Numbered from the stretch's first letter, positions 45,496 to 55,039 are shown. The stretch: DNA of 64,000 nucleotides from Candidatus Gastranaerophilales bacterium (GCA_947589425.1 CANQAV010000001.1:124001-188000), one strand, 5' to 3'. The notes: generated by a model from the letters alone, not told the origin. Numbers and translations are program-made.

Positions 45496-46311
45496 ATGCA
45501 AAACACATACAATGTATTATTCATAGGCGACATAGTAGGGCGTCCCGGAAGAAAAACCGTTGAACAGTTTTTGGCGCAAAAATCATCACAATATGATTTT
45601 ATAATTGCAAATGTTGAAAACGCAAGCCACGGGTTTGGAATAACAAAGAAAAATTATGATGAGTTGATGTCATACGGCATAAACTGTATGACATCAGGCA
45701 ACCATATTTGGGATAAAAAAGAAATTTTAACTTATATTGATGAGCAAGAGACATTAATTCGCCCCTATAATTACCATAAATCAATTCAAGGAAGAGGCTG
45801 GAATATATTTTCAGATAAATTTATCGTGATTAATCTTCTGGGTAAAACATTTATGCCCCCCATAAACTGCCCCTTTACCGCTCTTGAAGAAGCACTCAAT
45901 GAGATAAGTTCAGAATATGAACTTAAAGACAAAATTATAATTGTAGATTTTCACGCAGAGGCAACCGCCGAAAAACAATGTTTTGCAAAATTTGCAAGCT
46001 CAATGGGAGTAAATGCCGTAATAGGAACTCATACCCACGTTCAAACGGCAGATGAAACAATAATTGACGATAAATGCGCTTACATTACCGATGTCGGTTT
46101 TTGCGGAAGTCAAAAAGGAATAATAGGAATGGAATATGAATCATCCCTAAAACGTCTTTTGACATCAATAAACGAAAGATTTGACATTGAAGATACACCG
46201 CCTTATATTCTTAACGCTTGCGAATTAAGATTTTGCGGCAGTGCAATAAACGATATAAAAAGAATAAAATTTATATACAACAAAGACGAGGTGTGCGAAA
46301 ATGAAAATTGA
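45496..46311 (+). CDS. ymdB: YmdB-family metallophosphoesterase
   Basis: The 271-residue protein has the binuclear-metal motifs NVLFIGDIVGRPGRK, NVENASHGFGI, MTSGNHIWDKKE, VDFHAEATAEK and IGTHTHVQTADE. The family hydrolyses 2',3'-cyclic nucleotides and in Bacillus affects biofilm and motility choice. The rny-ymdB order is conserved across many bacteria, and here 50 bases separate them. It overlaps the PHP gene by 11 bases. Confidence 0.92.
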   Translation: MQNTYNVLFIGDIVGRPGRKTVEQFLAQKSSQYDFIIANVENASHGFGITKKNYDELMSYGINCMTSGNHIWDKKEILTYIDEQETLIRPYNYHKSIQGRGWNIFSDKFIVINLLGKTFMPPINCPFTALEEALNEISSEYELKDKIIIVDFHAEATAEKQCFAKFASSMGVNAVIGTHTHVQTADETIIDDKCAYITDVGFCGSQKGIIGMEYESSLKRLLTSINERFDIEDTPPYILNACELRFCGSAINDIKRIKFIYNKDEVCENEN

Positions 46312-47149
46312 CCTTCATATTCACACAACATACTCGGATGGTGTTTTAACCCCCGAACAAATTGCGGATACCGCAATTGAATGTAATCTTGATGTTATAG
46401 CGCTTACTGACCACGATAACGTTTTATCACACAAAATTGCATCCGATTATGTAAAAAGCAAAGGCTTAAAGCTTGAAATAATCCCCGGAGTTGAGATAAA
46501 TACAATCTACAAAGGCTATGAAGTCCATATCTTAGGATACTTTATGGATGAAAATAATCCGCAGTTTATCGAGTTAATAAATGCACAACAAAAAGCGAGA
46601 ATAGAACAAACTCATCAGATAATAGAGCGTCTTGTAAAAAAAGTCGGTTTAAAAATAAAATATGAAGATGTTCAAAAACTTGTTGCGCCAAAAGGCTCTA
46701 TAGGGCGTCCGCATATTGCACGTGCAATAACTTCCTGCGGCGGAAGCGCAAACATAATGGAAGCATACGCTAAATATATTAACAGCAGCTCTGAAGTATA
46801 TGTTGAAAGAAAAACCGTCTCGCCCCATGATGCCGTTGAAATTATTAACGAAGCGGGCGGAATTCCTGTTTTTGCGCATCCGATTGATGTTGAAATAGCG
46901 GATACTTTAACCGAAGAACTTGTAAACTATGGCTTAAGAGGAATTGAAGCATATCACAGAAAACACTCTCCCGCCGCAGTTGAACACTTTTCAACTCTTG
47001 CTGAAAAATACGGACTTGTTGTAACGGGAGGCTCTGATTTCCATGCTCCTTCTTTAAACCATGGTACGATATTAATGGGTAAAAACTTTGTACCCGAGTG
47101 GATATACGATAAACTTATGATTGAAAAGAAAAAAATTGAACTTGCTTAA
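46301..47149 (+). CDS. PHP-domain phosphoesterase (RNase AM/TrpH-like)
   Basis: The 282-residue protein begins KIDLHIHTTYSDGVLTPEQIADTA and ALTDHDNVLS, the PHP HxH and DHD metal sites. Others are PGVEINTIYKGYEVHILGY, GRPHIARAI, FAHPID and GGSDFHAPS. The family includes YciV/RNase AM, a 5'-3' exonuclease that trims RNA and oligonucleotides. Overlap with ymdB and the operon with RNase Y fit a role in RNA turnover. Histidinol phosphatase is less likely. Confidence 0.85.
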   Translation: MKIDLHIHTTYSDGVLTPEQIADTAIECNLDVIALTDHDNVLSHKIASDYVKSKGLKLEIIPGVEINTIYKGYEVHILGYFMDENNPQFIELINAQQKARIEQTHQIIERLVKKVGLKIKYEDVQKLVAPKGSIGRPHIARAITSCGGSANIMEAYAKYINSSSEVYVERKTVSPHDAVEIINEAGGIPVFAHPIDVEIADTLTEELVNYGLRGIEAYHRKHSPAAVEHFSTLAEKYGLVVTGGSDFHAPSLNHGTILMGKNFVPEWIYDKLMIEKKKIELA

Positions 47150-47739
47150 AATTCGTTTTTTAAATAATCGAAAAGCAGACTAAATTTTTCATTTAATTTT
47201 TCGATGTTTTCTTCTTCATCAATTTCAATTGTAATTGTGGGAATATTCCGCTCAACTCCGCAATATGTTCCGAAACTCCCGGGGGTGGGATAGCCGATAT
47301 CATCCGTTATTTTATAGCCTAAAAATTTTTTAATTTTTTGAGCTAAATCAAGCGCATCCCCGTCATAGTTAATTGTTTTATAAGGAGAGTGGATTGTAAT
47401 AATACCGTCAAACTTATTTTTTTCAATTAAATCAACGAGAAATTTTGTTTCTTCTTCGCTGTTTGGCTTTGTACCGCCGTAATAATCGTTATTCTCGCTT
47501 TTTTTCCAATTTTTTGTCGGAAAATTCCTGTTGAGGTCAACTCCGTTTAAATTTTTGCGTTCATTATTTTTATTTAAACGGGGTATGAAAAAAAGAGAGT
47601 TTTTCCCGTTAATTTTGCTTTTATTTAAATAAGAATTTATAAAATATTCGCCCTGGGGCTCATCTCCGTGAAAAACTCCAATTATGAGCAATTTTTTATC
47701 ATAATTGGAGTTTTCTTGTTTTATTAACGAAATTTTCAT
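47146..47739 (-). CDS. Small M14-type metallocarboxypeptidase (MpaA-like)
   Basis: I start it at the ATG at 47739, which overlaps the response regulator by only six bases. The 197-residue protein has the zinc motif HxxE in GVFHGDEPQGE, the substrate-binding NGVDLNRNFPTKNW, the third zinc His in TIHSPYKT and the catalytic Glu in TITIEID. These are M14 family marks; the compact size and order recall murein-peptide amidase MpaA, which cuts the gamma-D-Glu-diaminopimelate bond in peptidoglycan recycling. No signal peptide, so cytoplasmic. Substrate is inferred. Confidence 0.75.
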   Translation of the reverse strand: MKISLIKQENSNYDKKLLIIGVFHGDEPQGEYFINSYLNKSKINGKNSLFFIPRLNKNNERKNLNGVDLNRNFPTKNWKKSENNDYYGGTKPNSEEETKFLVDLIEKNKFDGIITIHSPYKTINYDGDALDLAQKIKKFLGYKITDDIGYPTPGSFGTYCGVERNIPTITIEIDEEENIEKLNEKFSLLFDYLKNEF

Positions 47740-47743
47740 CAAC

Positions 47744-48490
47744 TTATCCGATTCTTTGGAACATATAGCCAATTCCGCGTGCGGTAAGAATTAATTCCGG
47801 ATTAGCGGGGTCTGTTTCAAGTTTGGAACGGAGTCTTGAAATATGAACATCAACAACACGTGTATCAATTCTATGATCCGGCGGATATGCCCAAACATGC
47901 TGCAAGATTTCATTTCTTGAATAAGCCGTGCCGGAGTTATTAACCAAAAGTTCAAGAAGGCTGAATTCCATACCCGTAAGACGAATTCTTTCGTTTTTGC
48001 GGTAAACCTGTCTTCTTGCGGTATCAATTTTAATATTGCCTGTTGTAATAACATTTTTGGTTGTTTTTCCCGTGGGGATAGTAATGTCTTTTGAAACAGT
48101 TCTTCTTAAAACCGCCTTAACACGTGCTTCAAGTTCTTTTGGGCTGAATGGCTTAATAACATAATCATCAGCACCCAATTCAAGTCCCGTTATTCTTTCA
48201 GAAACATCACCCAATGCCGTTAAAATTATAATGGGGATATCGGAAACTCTTCTTATTTCTCTTGTTACACCATATCCGTCCATCTTGGGCATCATAACAT
48301 CAAGAATAACGATATCGGGGTTTGTTTTGTTAAATAATTCAACTGCTTCTTCGCCGTCCTCGGCAGTAACTACGTTATATCCTGCCATTTTAAGACGGGT
48401 TTCTAAAATTCTTCTGATACTTGCTTCATCATCCACTACAAGAATTTTTTGTTTTGTTTCAGACTGCTCCGTTGGAATATCTTTAGTCAT
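47744..48490 (-). CDS. rpaB: OmpR-family response regulator, RpaB-like
   Basis: The receiver domain reads KILVVDDEASIRRILETRLK, phosphoacceptor Asp64 in VILDVMMPKMDGYGVTREIR, then SDIPIIILTALGDVSERITG and GADDYVIKPFSPKELEARVKAVLRR. This is almost word for word cyanobacterial RpaB as I recall it. The C-terminal winged helix has RLTGMEFSLLELLVNNSG, RNEILQHVWAYPPDHRIDTRVVDVHISRLRSKLE and ARGIGYMF. In Cyanobacteria RpaB, with kinase Hik33/NblS, governs high-light and stress genes and is essential. In a non-photosynthetic relative its regulon must differ. No kinase gene is adjacent. Confidence 0.85.
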   Translation of the reverse strand: MTKDIPTEQSETKQKILVVDDEASIRRILETRLKMAGYNVVTAEDGEEAVELFNKTNPDIVILDVMMPKMDGYGVTREIRRVSDIPIIILTALGDVSERITGLELGADDYVIKPFSPKELEARVKAVLRRTVSKDITIPTGKTTKNVITTGNIKIDTARRQVYRKNERIRLTGMEFSLLELLVNNSGTAYSRNEILQHVWAYPPDHRIDTRVVDVHISRLRSKLETDPANPELILTARGIGYMFQRIG

Positions 48491-48573
48491 GTCTCTTCCT
48501 TACTTATTTGTGTTATTGAGTTACAAAATATTAATTTTTTTAACTTTATATTAACATAAATTAATTTTTTTTG

Positions 48574-48603
48574 CAAAAAAAAGCTCGTTTAATAAACGAG
48601 CTT
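48574..48603 (-). terminator. Terminator of the gene at 48644-49204
   Basis: Stem AAAGCTCGTTTA/TAAACGAGCTTT with a one-base centre. On the minus strand the hairpin is followed by a run of T (complement of the A run from 48574). Confidence 0.75.
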
Positions 48604-48643
48604 TGGTTTATAGTTTAATTAGGATTTGGAGAGTTAGTTAATT

Positions 48644-49204
48644 CTAGCTAAATTTTGGTGCATTTTGTTGTATTTCACCACTTATACTTTCTTTCAAAGA
48701 CTCAAGTTCTTGCTCTTCTAACTGTATCATTGTTTCCAATTCCGTTTGCTTTTGAGTCAATTCATCTTCTTTTTCTTTTAAAAGCGGCTTAATGTAATCT
48801 TCCGCATATTCTTTAAGTGCTTCATTATAAAATTCTGTTTCCATTCTTTCGGTGTCTAAATCACCGTTTTCATCAAAATATAGTGTTGCTTGTGCTGCAA
48901 TTGCGGGATTGTTGTAATACTGTTCTTGAGTTATGGTATCGTATGCCGTTGAATAATAATCTGTTTTCGTTTGTGCCATTTCAGTCGCAGCTTCATTACC
49001 GTAACCCATAAAATCAAGCGCATCGCCAAACAAATCACTTCCTAATGAACTAATTTCACCGGGTGTAATTTGACCGTCGCCGATAGCATTTGAAAAACTT
49101 GTCAGCTGTCTTATTTCACGCTGCAATTGGAGCAATTGATATTGATGATCATTTTTGCTTTGCTTAAGCTGATTAATCCTAAGACTCATTACAAGCCATG
49201 CCAT
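48644..49204 (-). CDS. Uncharacterised helical protein, 186 aa
   Basis: A single-gene unit with a terminator after it. The first 35 residues (MSLRINQLKQSKNDHQYQLL onwards) and the last 55 (KEKEDELTQKQTELETMIQL onwards) look like coiled coils. The middle is acidic and contains ITPGEISSLGSDLFGDALDF. There is no signal peptide or long hydrophobic helix. I recognise no family; an accessory structural protein is possible. Confidence 0.65.
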   Translation of the reverse strand: MAWLVMSLRINQLKQSKNDHQYQLLQLQREIRQLTSFSNAIGDGQITPGEISSLGSDLFGDALDFMGYGNEAATEMAQTKTDYYSTAYDTITQEQYYNNPAIAAQATLYFDENGDLDTERMETEFYNEALKEYAEDYIKPLLKEKEDELTQKQTELETMIQLEEQELESLKESISGEIQQNAPKFS

Positions 49205-49349
49205 AATGTCACACTCCTAACCTAATTTAATTTTTAAAACTAACCTTACATTTTAATAAAGTATTTATTGTGCTTAAAATTGTTTTTTTTAAACAATTGT
49301 GTAACAAAACTTAACATATTATTCATAAATTTTATAGTTTAATTATTGT

Positions 49350-51128
49350 ATGATAAGTGATGAATTTTTAGCCGAATATGAAGATATATTGTTTCAAATT
49401 GAGCGTCCGTCAAGGTATATCGGGGATGAATACGGCTCATACGATAAAAATTTTGACAAACAAAAAGGGAAATTTCTTTTTGCATTTCCCGATAAATATG
49501 AAATAGGAATAAGTAATTTCGGGCATAAAATCATATACGATTTAATAAACAAAGAAGAAGGATATCTCTGTGACAGGATTTATGCACCCGACAAAGATTT
49601 TATAGAACTTCTTAAAAAAAACAATAAACCTCTTTATGCTCTTGAATCAAAAAGAAAGCCAAAAGAATTTGATGTGGTCGGTTTTGGGCTTCAATATGAA
49701 ATGTGCTATACTACCGTTCTTAAAATGCTTGAATTATCCGATATTCCGATATTTTCAAAAGACAGAAATATATCTCACCCCCTTATTTTAGCGGGAGGAC
49801 CCTGTACATCGAACCCAAAACCCATGAGCCCTTTTATTGATGTTTTTATAATCGGAGACGGAGAAGAAGTTAACATTGAAGTCTTAAAAAAATATGTTGA
49901 ATTGAAAAATTCAAAAGACAGATTTGAAATCATAAAAGAACTGTCAAAAATTAAAGGAGTATATTGTCCTATTGTTGATAATTTTACTCAAAAAAGAATT
50001 GCAAATTTAACTTATGAAAATCATCCTCTAAATTCCCCTGTTTCACATTTTGCATCAATCCACGACAGAGCAACCATTGAACTAAGGCGGGGATGCGGAA
50101 GAATGTGTCGCTTTTGCCAGGCATCTCACATAAATTTGCCTATAAGAGAAAGAAAAAAAGAAGATATTATAAATATAGCAAAAGAATATGTTAAAAATAC
50201 GGGCTATGACGAATATTCGCTTCTTTCTTTGTCATCTAATGACCACGGACAAATTGAAGATATTTTAGAAGCTCTTTCATGCCACTTTAAATCAACGGGG
50301 ATTAATGTATCCCTGCCTTCTCAAAGGGCGGATAAATTTTCTCTCAGACTTGCAAGCTTAATTAACGGCGAAAAAAAATCTGCAATTACAATTGCTCCGG
50401 AAGCCGGAACACAAAGAATGAGAGATGTAATCAATAAAAATCTGGATGAAAATCAAATAATAAACGCAACAATATCCTGTATTAAAAACGGATGGAATAA
50501 AATTAAATATTATTTTGTAATAGGGCTTCCTTTTGAAACTTATGATGATTTAAAAGGAATTGTTGAGCTGATTGAAAAAGTTAATTTATCTTGCAGAAAT
50601 GAAGGTCTTAAATATCCTCAAATTACATGTTCAATATCGGTATTTGTACCAAAACCCCACACACCTTTTCAATTTGCAAGGCAGAACACAATTGATGAAA
50701 TTAATGAAAAAATAAACTACCTTAAAAATTTAAAAAACAGTTTAAAAAATGTCAGATTTAATTTCCACAATCCTAAAATGTCGCAATTGGAAGCATTTTT
50801 TACAAGAGGAGATGAAAAAGTTTCATATTTTATTTATGAAATGTACAAAAACGGAGCCTATCTTGAATCATGGGATGAAAATCTTAATTTGGAATTATAT
50901 GAAAAAACCTCAAAAAAATTAAATATTGATATTGAAAGCACTACTTCAAGAGAAATAGGACAAGAAGAATTGCTTCCGTGGGATAAAATCAGCTACGGCA
51001 TTGATAAAAATTGGCTCAAGGAAGAATATAACAAAGCAAAAACCGCAGTCAAAACAATTCCTTGCGAAATTAAGTGTTCCAACTGCGGAGTTTGTAAAAA
51101 TTTATCAACCAAAAAAAATTTGGCTTAA
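49350..51128 (+). CDS. B12-binding-type radical SAM protein (TIGR03960-like)
   Basis: The 592-residue protein has an N-terminal B12-binding-like region (FPDKYEIGISNFGHKIIYDLI; LAGGPCTSNPKPMSPFIDVF; IIGDGEEVN). The radical SAM cluster motif is LRRGCGRMCRFCQASHINLP, CxxxCxxC, near residue 250. IAPEAGTQRMRDVINK and FVIGLPFETYDDL follow. The C-terminus has an extra CSNCGVC that could hold a second metal. The family is common in anaerobes and often beside a DUF2344 partner, which is not present here. The reaction is unknown. Confidence 0.82.
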   Translation: MISDEFLAEYEDILFQIERPSRYIGDEYGSYDKNFDKQKGKFLFAFPDKYEIGISNFGHKIIYDLINKEEGYLCDRIYAPDKDFIELLKKNNKPLYALESKRKPKEFDVVGFGLQYEMCYTTVLKMLELSDIPIFSKDRNISHPLILAGGPCTSNPKPMSPFIDVFIIGDGEEVNIEVLKKYVELKNSKDRFEIIKELSKIKGVYCPIVDNFTQKRIANLTYENHPLNSPVSHFASIHDRATIELRRGCGRMCRFCQASHINLPIRERKKEDIINIAKEYVKNTGYDEYSLLSLSSNDHGQIEDILEALSCHFKSTGINVSLPSQRADKFSLRLASLINGEKKSAITIAPEAGTQRMRDVINKNLDENQIINATISCIKNGWNKIKYYFVIGLPFETYDDLKGIVELIEKVNLSCRNEGLKYPQITCSISVFVPKPHTPFQFARQNTIDEINEKINYLKNLKNSLKNVRFNFHNPKMSQLEAFFTRGDEKVSYFIYEMYKNGAYLESWDENLNLELYEKTSKKLNIDIESTTSREIGQEELLPWDKISYGIDKNWLKEEYNKAKTAVKTIPCEIKCSNCGVCKNLSTKKNLA

Positions 51129-51583
51129 AAATTATCATCTTTAATGTGTGTTTTTTCAAAACTTACTGCTTTTAAAAAATGTTTCGCAAAACTTGCACGT
51201 CTTTCCCGTTCGTTTGGAAATTCATTTATAAATGCTTGAAGTTCACCATAATCCAAAAATTTTGAGCCGCAATCATAACATTCATCAATTTCAACGGTTT
51301 GTTTTTCACTTGTAAAATGTTTTAACATTGGAATGCCGCACTCGGGACAAGTTCTTGTTTTACTGCTGTCAACTTCTTCAAAAACTTTATCTTTAAGAAG
51401 GTTTTCAATCTCTTCTATATTTTTTTCGTTTTTGCAGATTTTTTCAAGTTCATAGTTGTTAAAAAATATTCCGCCGCATCCGTCAAGACAAATATCAATC
51501 GACGAGTTCATGTCTGCTAAATTAACTTTTTTCATTTGTTTACCGCAAGCCGGGCAAGTTATTATTTCTTTGCTGTCGTACAT
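51125..51583 (-). CDS. Zinc-ribbon (zf-TFIIB-like) protein, two-repeat
   Basis: The 152-residue protein has two ribbons: CPACGKQMKKVN...ICLDGCGGIFFNNYELEKI and CPECGIPMLKHF...VDECYDCGSKFLDYGELQAF. Each has a CPxCG followed by a (C)xxCG and an 'ff...EL' end, the zf-TFIIB pattern. The C-terminal 30 residues are basic. It may bind nucleic acid or a protein partner. It is convergent with the radical SAM gene (4-base overlap) and stands downstream of the signalling operon. Confidence 0.72.
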   Translation of the reverse strand: MYDSKEIITCPACGKQMKKVNLADMNSSIDICLDGCGGIFFNNYELEKICKNEKNIEEIENLLKDKVFEEVDSSKTRTCPECGIPMLKHFTSEKQTVEIDECYDCGSKFLDYGELQAFINEFPNERERRASFAKHFLKAVSFEKTHIKDDNF

Positions 51584-51625
51584 TTTATCCGCCTTTCCAT
51601 ATACATAATATCATATTATACTTTT

Positions 51626-51994
51626 TTAAAATGTTTTATTTAAATGATTTTTTACAGTTGTCACAAATCCGGATACATCAATAGGTTTTGTTAAATATGT
51701 ATCAATGCCGATTTCTTTTGCCCGAGATTTATCGCAATCCATAGCACAAGCGCTTACCGCTATTACTGAAGGAAGCCTGATATCTTCTTCTTTTAAGTTT
51801 TTTACAACAGAAAACCCATCCATCTTAGGCAATTGAATATCAAGAATTACAAGGTCATATTTATTAACTTTCAGCTTGTTATATGCATCCAATCCGTCAT
51901 ACGATTTTTCAACCGAATAATTCTGATAGGTTAAAATATCATAAAACAATTTCATATTAAGTTCATTATCTTCAACTACAAGAATTTTTTTCAT
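51626..51994 (-). CDS. Single-domain response regulator (CheY/DivK-like)
   Basis: At 122 residues it is only a receiver: KILVVEDNELNMKLFYDIL, phosphoacceptor Asp52 in LVILDIQLPKMDGFSVV, Ser in AVSACAMD and Lys in YLTKPIDVSG. It overlaps the kinase gene by four bases (ATGA-type link). With no output domain it must act by protein contact or as a phosphate shuttle. Confidence 0.88.
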   Translation of the reverse strand: MKKILVVEDNELNMKLFYDILTYQNYSVEKSYDGLDAYNKLKVNKYDLVILDIQLPKMDGFSVVKNLKEEDIRLPSVIAVSACAMDCDKSRAKEIGIDTYLTKPIDVSGFVTTVKNHLNKTF

Positions 51995-53223
51995 ACTGTT
52001 ATATTTTTAAATTCCATTATAAAAGTGGTACCTTTGTTTAATTCACTCTCGAGAGTGATTTTTCCGTTGTGTAATTTTACAAGCTCTTTTGTAATTGTAA
52101 GCCCAAGTCCGGTTGAGCTTTGAGTTGTTGTATAAATATTGTTCAAGTGCACAAATTTTTTAAATATTTTTGAATGATATTTTTTATCTATTCCTATTCC
52201 GTTATCTTTTATTTTAAGTATATAATTCGCATCATGCTTATGTGAAACAATTTCAATCAGCCCGTTATTCGGAGTAAATTTTATTGCATTTGATAAAAGA
52301 TTGTATAAAATTTGCTGAAATTTTTGAGAATCCGCATTAATCAACCCCTCAAAATCGTTTTTTATCTCCACTTTTATATTTTTGTTTTTATAAAGGGGCT
52401 CTAAAATATTAACAACTTCCTTTATGCTTTGAGTTGGATTTATTTCGGAAGGAGAAAATTTCATAGCATGAGCTTCAAATTTAGAAATATCTAAAATTTC
52501 ATTAATCATTCCCAAAAGATGAAGGCTTGATATTTGAATATCTTTTATATATTCGGCTTGTTTATCGTTCAACTTCCCGAATATTTGACTGTCCAGCGCC
52601 TGAGAAAAACCTATTATGGCGTTCAGGGGCGTTCTTAGCTCATGTGAAATGTTTGCCAAAAACAAACTTTTTGTTTTATCAAGCTCCTGTAATTTTTTGT
52701 GCTGTTTTTTAATGATTTCATAAGCGTTATCTTTTTCAATAATGGCATCTTGCATTGCTTTTAATTGAATTTTAAAAACCTCGTTTAATTCATAATCTTT
52801 AATTTTATAACTTATAAGATTTACAACGGCACAAAAAGAATTTTTCATTTCTTCGGTAATTTCATCTTTTGTGCTTAATATACAGAAACCAAAAACAGAT
52901 TCTTTAATTGCCAATTTTTGCACAATCGTATTTGTATAAAACAAATCATCTTCAACGGTTTTAAATTCTTGCAATGAATTATTTTTAAATATTTTTTTAA
53001 CCATAACCGGGTTAATTTTATAAGACAATATATTTTTTTTATTTTTTCTTGCCGCTCTCAGCCTGTACTCCGTATTTTCGCAAAAAAATATCCCCAAAGA
53101 ACAGTTTTTATACAAAGATGACATCAAATTCAAAATATGAGAATAAAAATTTTTGTTTTTTACTTCACTTTTGTTTATGATGTCATCTATGAGATTCAAA
53201 GTATTGTTTAATATATCGCTCAT
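51991..53223 (-). CDS. Soluble sensor histidine kinase with GAF-like input
   Basis: 410 residues, no membrane helix. Residues 25-145 look like a GAF domain, followed by a short coiled coil. The H-box has His194 in LFLANISHELRTPLNAIIGF; N-box NLLSNAIKFTPNNG; G1 KIKDNGIGIDKK; G2 SSTGLGLTITKELV. It is the likely partner of the single-domain regulator that overlaps it. The gene before it (23 bases upstream) encodes a winged-helix protein without a receiver. Confidence 0.88.
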   Translation of the reverse strand: MSDILNNTLNLIDDIINKSEVKNKNFYSHILNLMSSLYKNCSLGIFFCENTEYRLRAARKNKKNILSYKINPVMVKKIFKNNSLQEFKTVEDDLFYTNTIVQKLAIKESVFGFCILSTKDEITEEMKNSFCAVVNLISYKIKDYELNEVFKIQLKAMQDAIIEKDNAYEIIKKQHKKLQELDKTKSLFLANISHELRTPLNAIIGFSQALDSQIFGKLNDKQAEYIKDIQISSLHLLGMINEILDISKFEAHAMKFSPSEINPTQSIKEVVNILEPLYKNKNIKVEIKNDFEGLINADSQKFQQILYNLLSNAIKFTPNNGLIEIVSHKHDANYILKIKDNGIGIDKKYHSKIFKKFVHLNNIYTTTQSSTGLGLTITKELVKLHNGKITLESELNKGTTFIMEFKNITV

Positions 53224-53245
53224 AAGATATATTATAAGATATATT

Positions 53246-53737
53246 TTACAGTTTGAACAGATATCCGCCTTTTACGGCATTTTGAAGAATATCCTGTGAT
53301 ATTTTAGTTCTTAAATTTTTAATATACTTATAAACGTAATCGGTAGGCAAATTTAATAACGCCGCAAGGTCTTTTGCATATACAATCTTACCTTCATTTT
53401 TTGCAAAATGAGCCAAGACTGTTTCTTCTCTTTCAGTTAAAGGTTTTTTACAGGTTATCTTTAATTTTACTTGGCGCAGAATATCTTTTTCGCCGTTTTC
53501 AATTATTTCTTTTTGAATATCTTGTGATTTTTTTGCTACTTTTAAAATTTTATCCTGATTATTTTCTTTTGATGTAAATATTCTTTTTTCGTTCTGCATA
53601 ACGATATCAATGATATCGCTTGTTTGCTTATCTTCCTCTAAAACTTTGCCCAATCTTCTTGCATATTCTTCAAGGGTAATTTTTTCTAAGGAACTCCTCC
53701 AGCGTTTAATTTCTTCTTTGCTTAGATATTGACTCAT
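53246..53737 (-). CDS. Winged-helix protein (OmpR-type DNA-binding domain without receiver), 163 aa
   Basis: The N-terminal 90 residues are charged and helical (KEEIKRWRSSLEKITLEEYA) with no known fold. The last 65 match the OmpR/PhoB winged helix in outline: LTEREETVLAHFAKNEGKIV, AKDLAALLNLPTDYVYKYIK, LRTKI and a terminal GGYLFKL like the family's 'GvGYrl'. This suggests a DNA-binding regulator that is not itself phosphorylated. It is the first gene of an operon with a histidine kinase and a single-domain regulator. Assignment of the domain is by pattern only. Confidence 0.6.
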   Translation of the reverse strand: MSQYLSKEEIKRWRSSLEKITLEEYARRLGKVLEEDKQTSDIIDIVMQNEKRIFTSKENNQDKILKVAKKSQDIQKEIIENGEKDILRQVKLKITCKKPLTEREETVLAHFAKNEGKIVYAKDLAALLNLPTDYVYKYIKNLRTKISQDILQNAVKGGYLFKL

Positions 53738-53901
53738 TTATATCTCCCACGAAATTTTATTTTATATCTTCGTTATTAAATTTATATCACAAGTTGAATA
53801 AGAAAATCAGCAAATGTTTCATAACGTAAAATTTTTTTTAAATTAATTAATAATACCGCTTTTGCTATTGACAATAAAAATGCCCGTTTACATTTTTATG
53901 T

Positions 53902-53937
53902 AAAAAAGCTTAACTTTTTTAAGAGTTAAGCTTTTTT
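53902..53937 (-). terminator. Terminator of the dnaJ-like gene
   Basis: A 14-base perfect stem AAAAAAGCTTAACT/AGTTAAGCTTTTTT with an eight-base loop; it includes the stop codon of the gene. On the minus strand it ends in a T run. Confidence 0.85.
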
Positions 53938-54980
53938 AATTGTTCATAAAGTTCAATTGCCCGAGGGGAAATTTTCTCATTCAGTACAATTTTAATATAA
54001 ATATCCAAATCGCCTTTTGTGCCGTCTTTTTTATTTAACCCCATTCCTTTAAGTCTTAATTTTTTACCTGTTTGGGTATTTTTCGGGATTTTAACTTTTA
54101 CTTTTCCCCAGGGAGTTACTGCTTCTTTTTCAGCACCTAAAACGGCTTCATAAGGTAACAATTCCAAATCTTTTACAAGATTATATTCATTTACCCGATA
54201 TTCACCGTCAACGATTTTTACAACAAGATAAGCGTCGCCCGAATGACCGAAGGCATCTTTTTTTCCTTCACCTTTAATTCTGATTTTTTGTCCTTCATGA
54301 ACAAATTTTGGCACTTGAAAAGTTATATTTTTAGTCACTTTTTCAAGACCCGTTCCCGCACAGTTTGAACAAAATCCTTGATGAGAGCCGTGACATACGG
54401 AGCATTGTTGATATGAAGATAAAGTTACCGTTTTTTTAGGGCACTTGATTAAATCATCAACAGTTAAAGAAACGTTTTGTATGATATCAAGATTTTCTTC
54501 ATTTTTTTGTTGTCTTTGAGAGCTTGTATCTTGATAGGTATTTGTTTTTCTTCTTGTGCTTTGATTGGTAAATTGAGAAAAATCATTGAAAGCAGACGAA
54601 AAACCACCCCTGCTTGAAGTCCTTCCACCCATTTGCTGGCTTAGGATATCGCCAAAAATTGCCGAAAAGAAGTCTGAAAATCCGCCTTGAGAAGAACCTG
54701 TGCCGAAATTTGAAAAATTAAAGTTTTCAAATCCGGGAGGAGGCGTGAAATCAGCTCCCGATTGCCATGAAGAGCCAAGCTGGTCATAGCGTTTTCTTTT
54801 ATTTTCATCTCCCAAAACTTCGTATGCTTCGTTAATATCTTTGAATTTATTTTGAGCATCAGCAGATTTATTAACATCGGGATGATATTTTCTTGCCAGT
54901 TTTCTGTATGCGCTTTTTATTGCCTGCTGTGTGGCATCTCGTGATACGCCTAATATTTCATAGTAATCTTTATATTTCAT
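53919..54980 (-). CDS. DnaJ-family co-chaperone with reduced zinc finger
   Basis: The 353-residue protein has an intact J domain ([37 protein letters not shown] present), a Gly/Phe-rich linker with many Ser and Gln (70-150), and the C-terminal peptide-binding domains ([45 protein letters not shown]). Between them only two CxxC elements remain, CSVCHGS and CSNCAGTG, where standard DnaJ has four. That is enough for one zinc, not two. It should stimulate DnaK. It is intermediate between DnaJ and CbpA types. Confidence 0.82.
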   Translation of the reverse strand: MKYKDYYEILGVSRDATQQAIKSAYRKLARKYHPDVNKSADAQNKFKDINEAYEVLGDENKRKRYDQLGSSWQSGADFTPPPGFENFNFSNFGTGSSQGGFSDFFSAIFGDILSQQMGGRTSSRGGFSSAFNDFSQFTNQSTRRKTNTYQDTSSQRQQKNEENLDIIQNVSLTVDDLIKCPKKTVTLSSYQQCSVCHGSHQGFCSNCAGTGLEKVTKNITFQVPKFVHEGQKIRIKGEGKKDAFGHSGDAYLVVKIVDGEYRVNEYNLVKDLELLPYEAVLGAEKEAVTPWGKVKVKIPKNTQTGKKLRLKGMGLNKKDGTKGDLDIYIKIVLNEKISPRAIELYEQLKKLNS

Positions 54981-55039
54981 ATTATTATATTAAATCTAAA
55001 AACTGAAAAATGTTAAGTTCTTAATTATTTTTTTATTAT

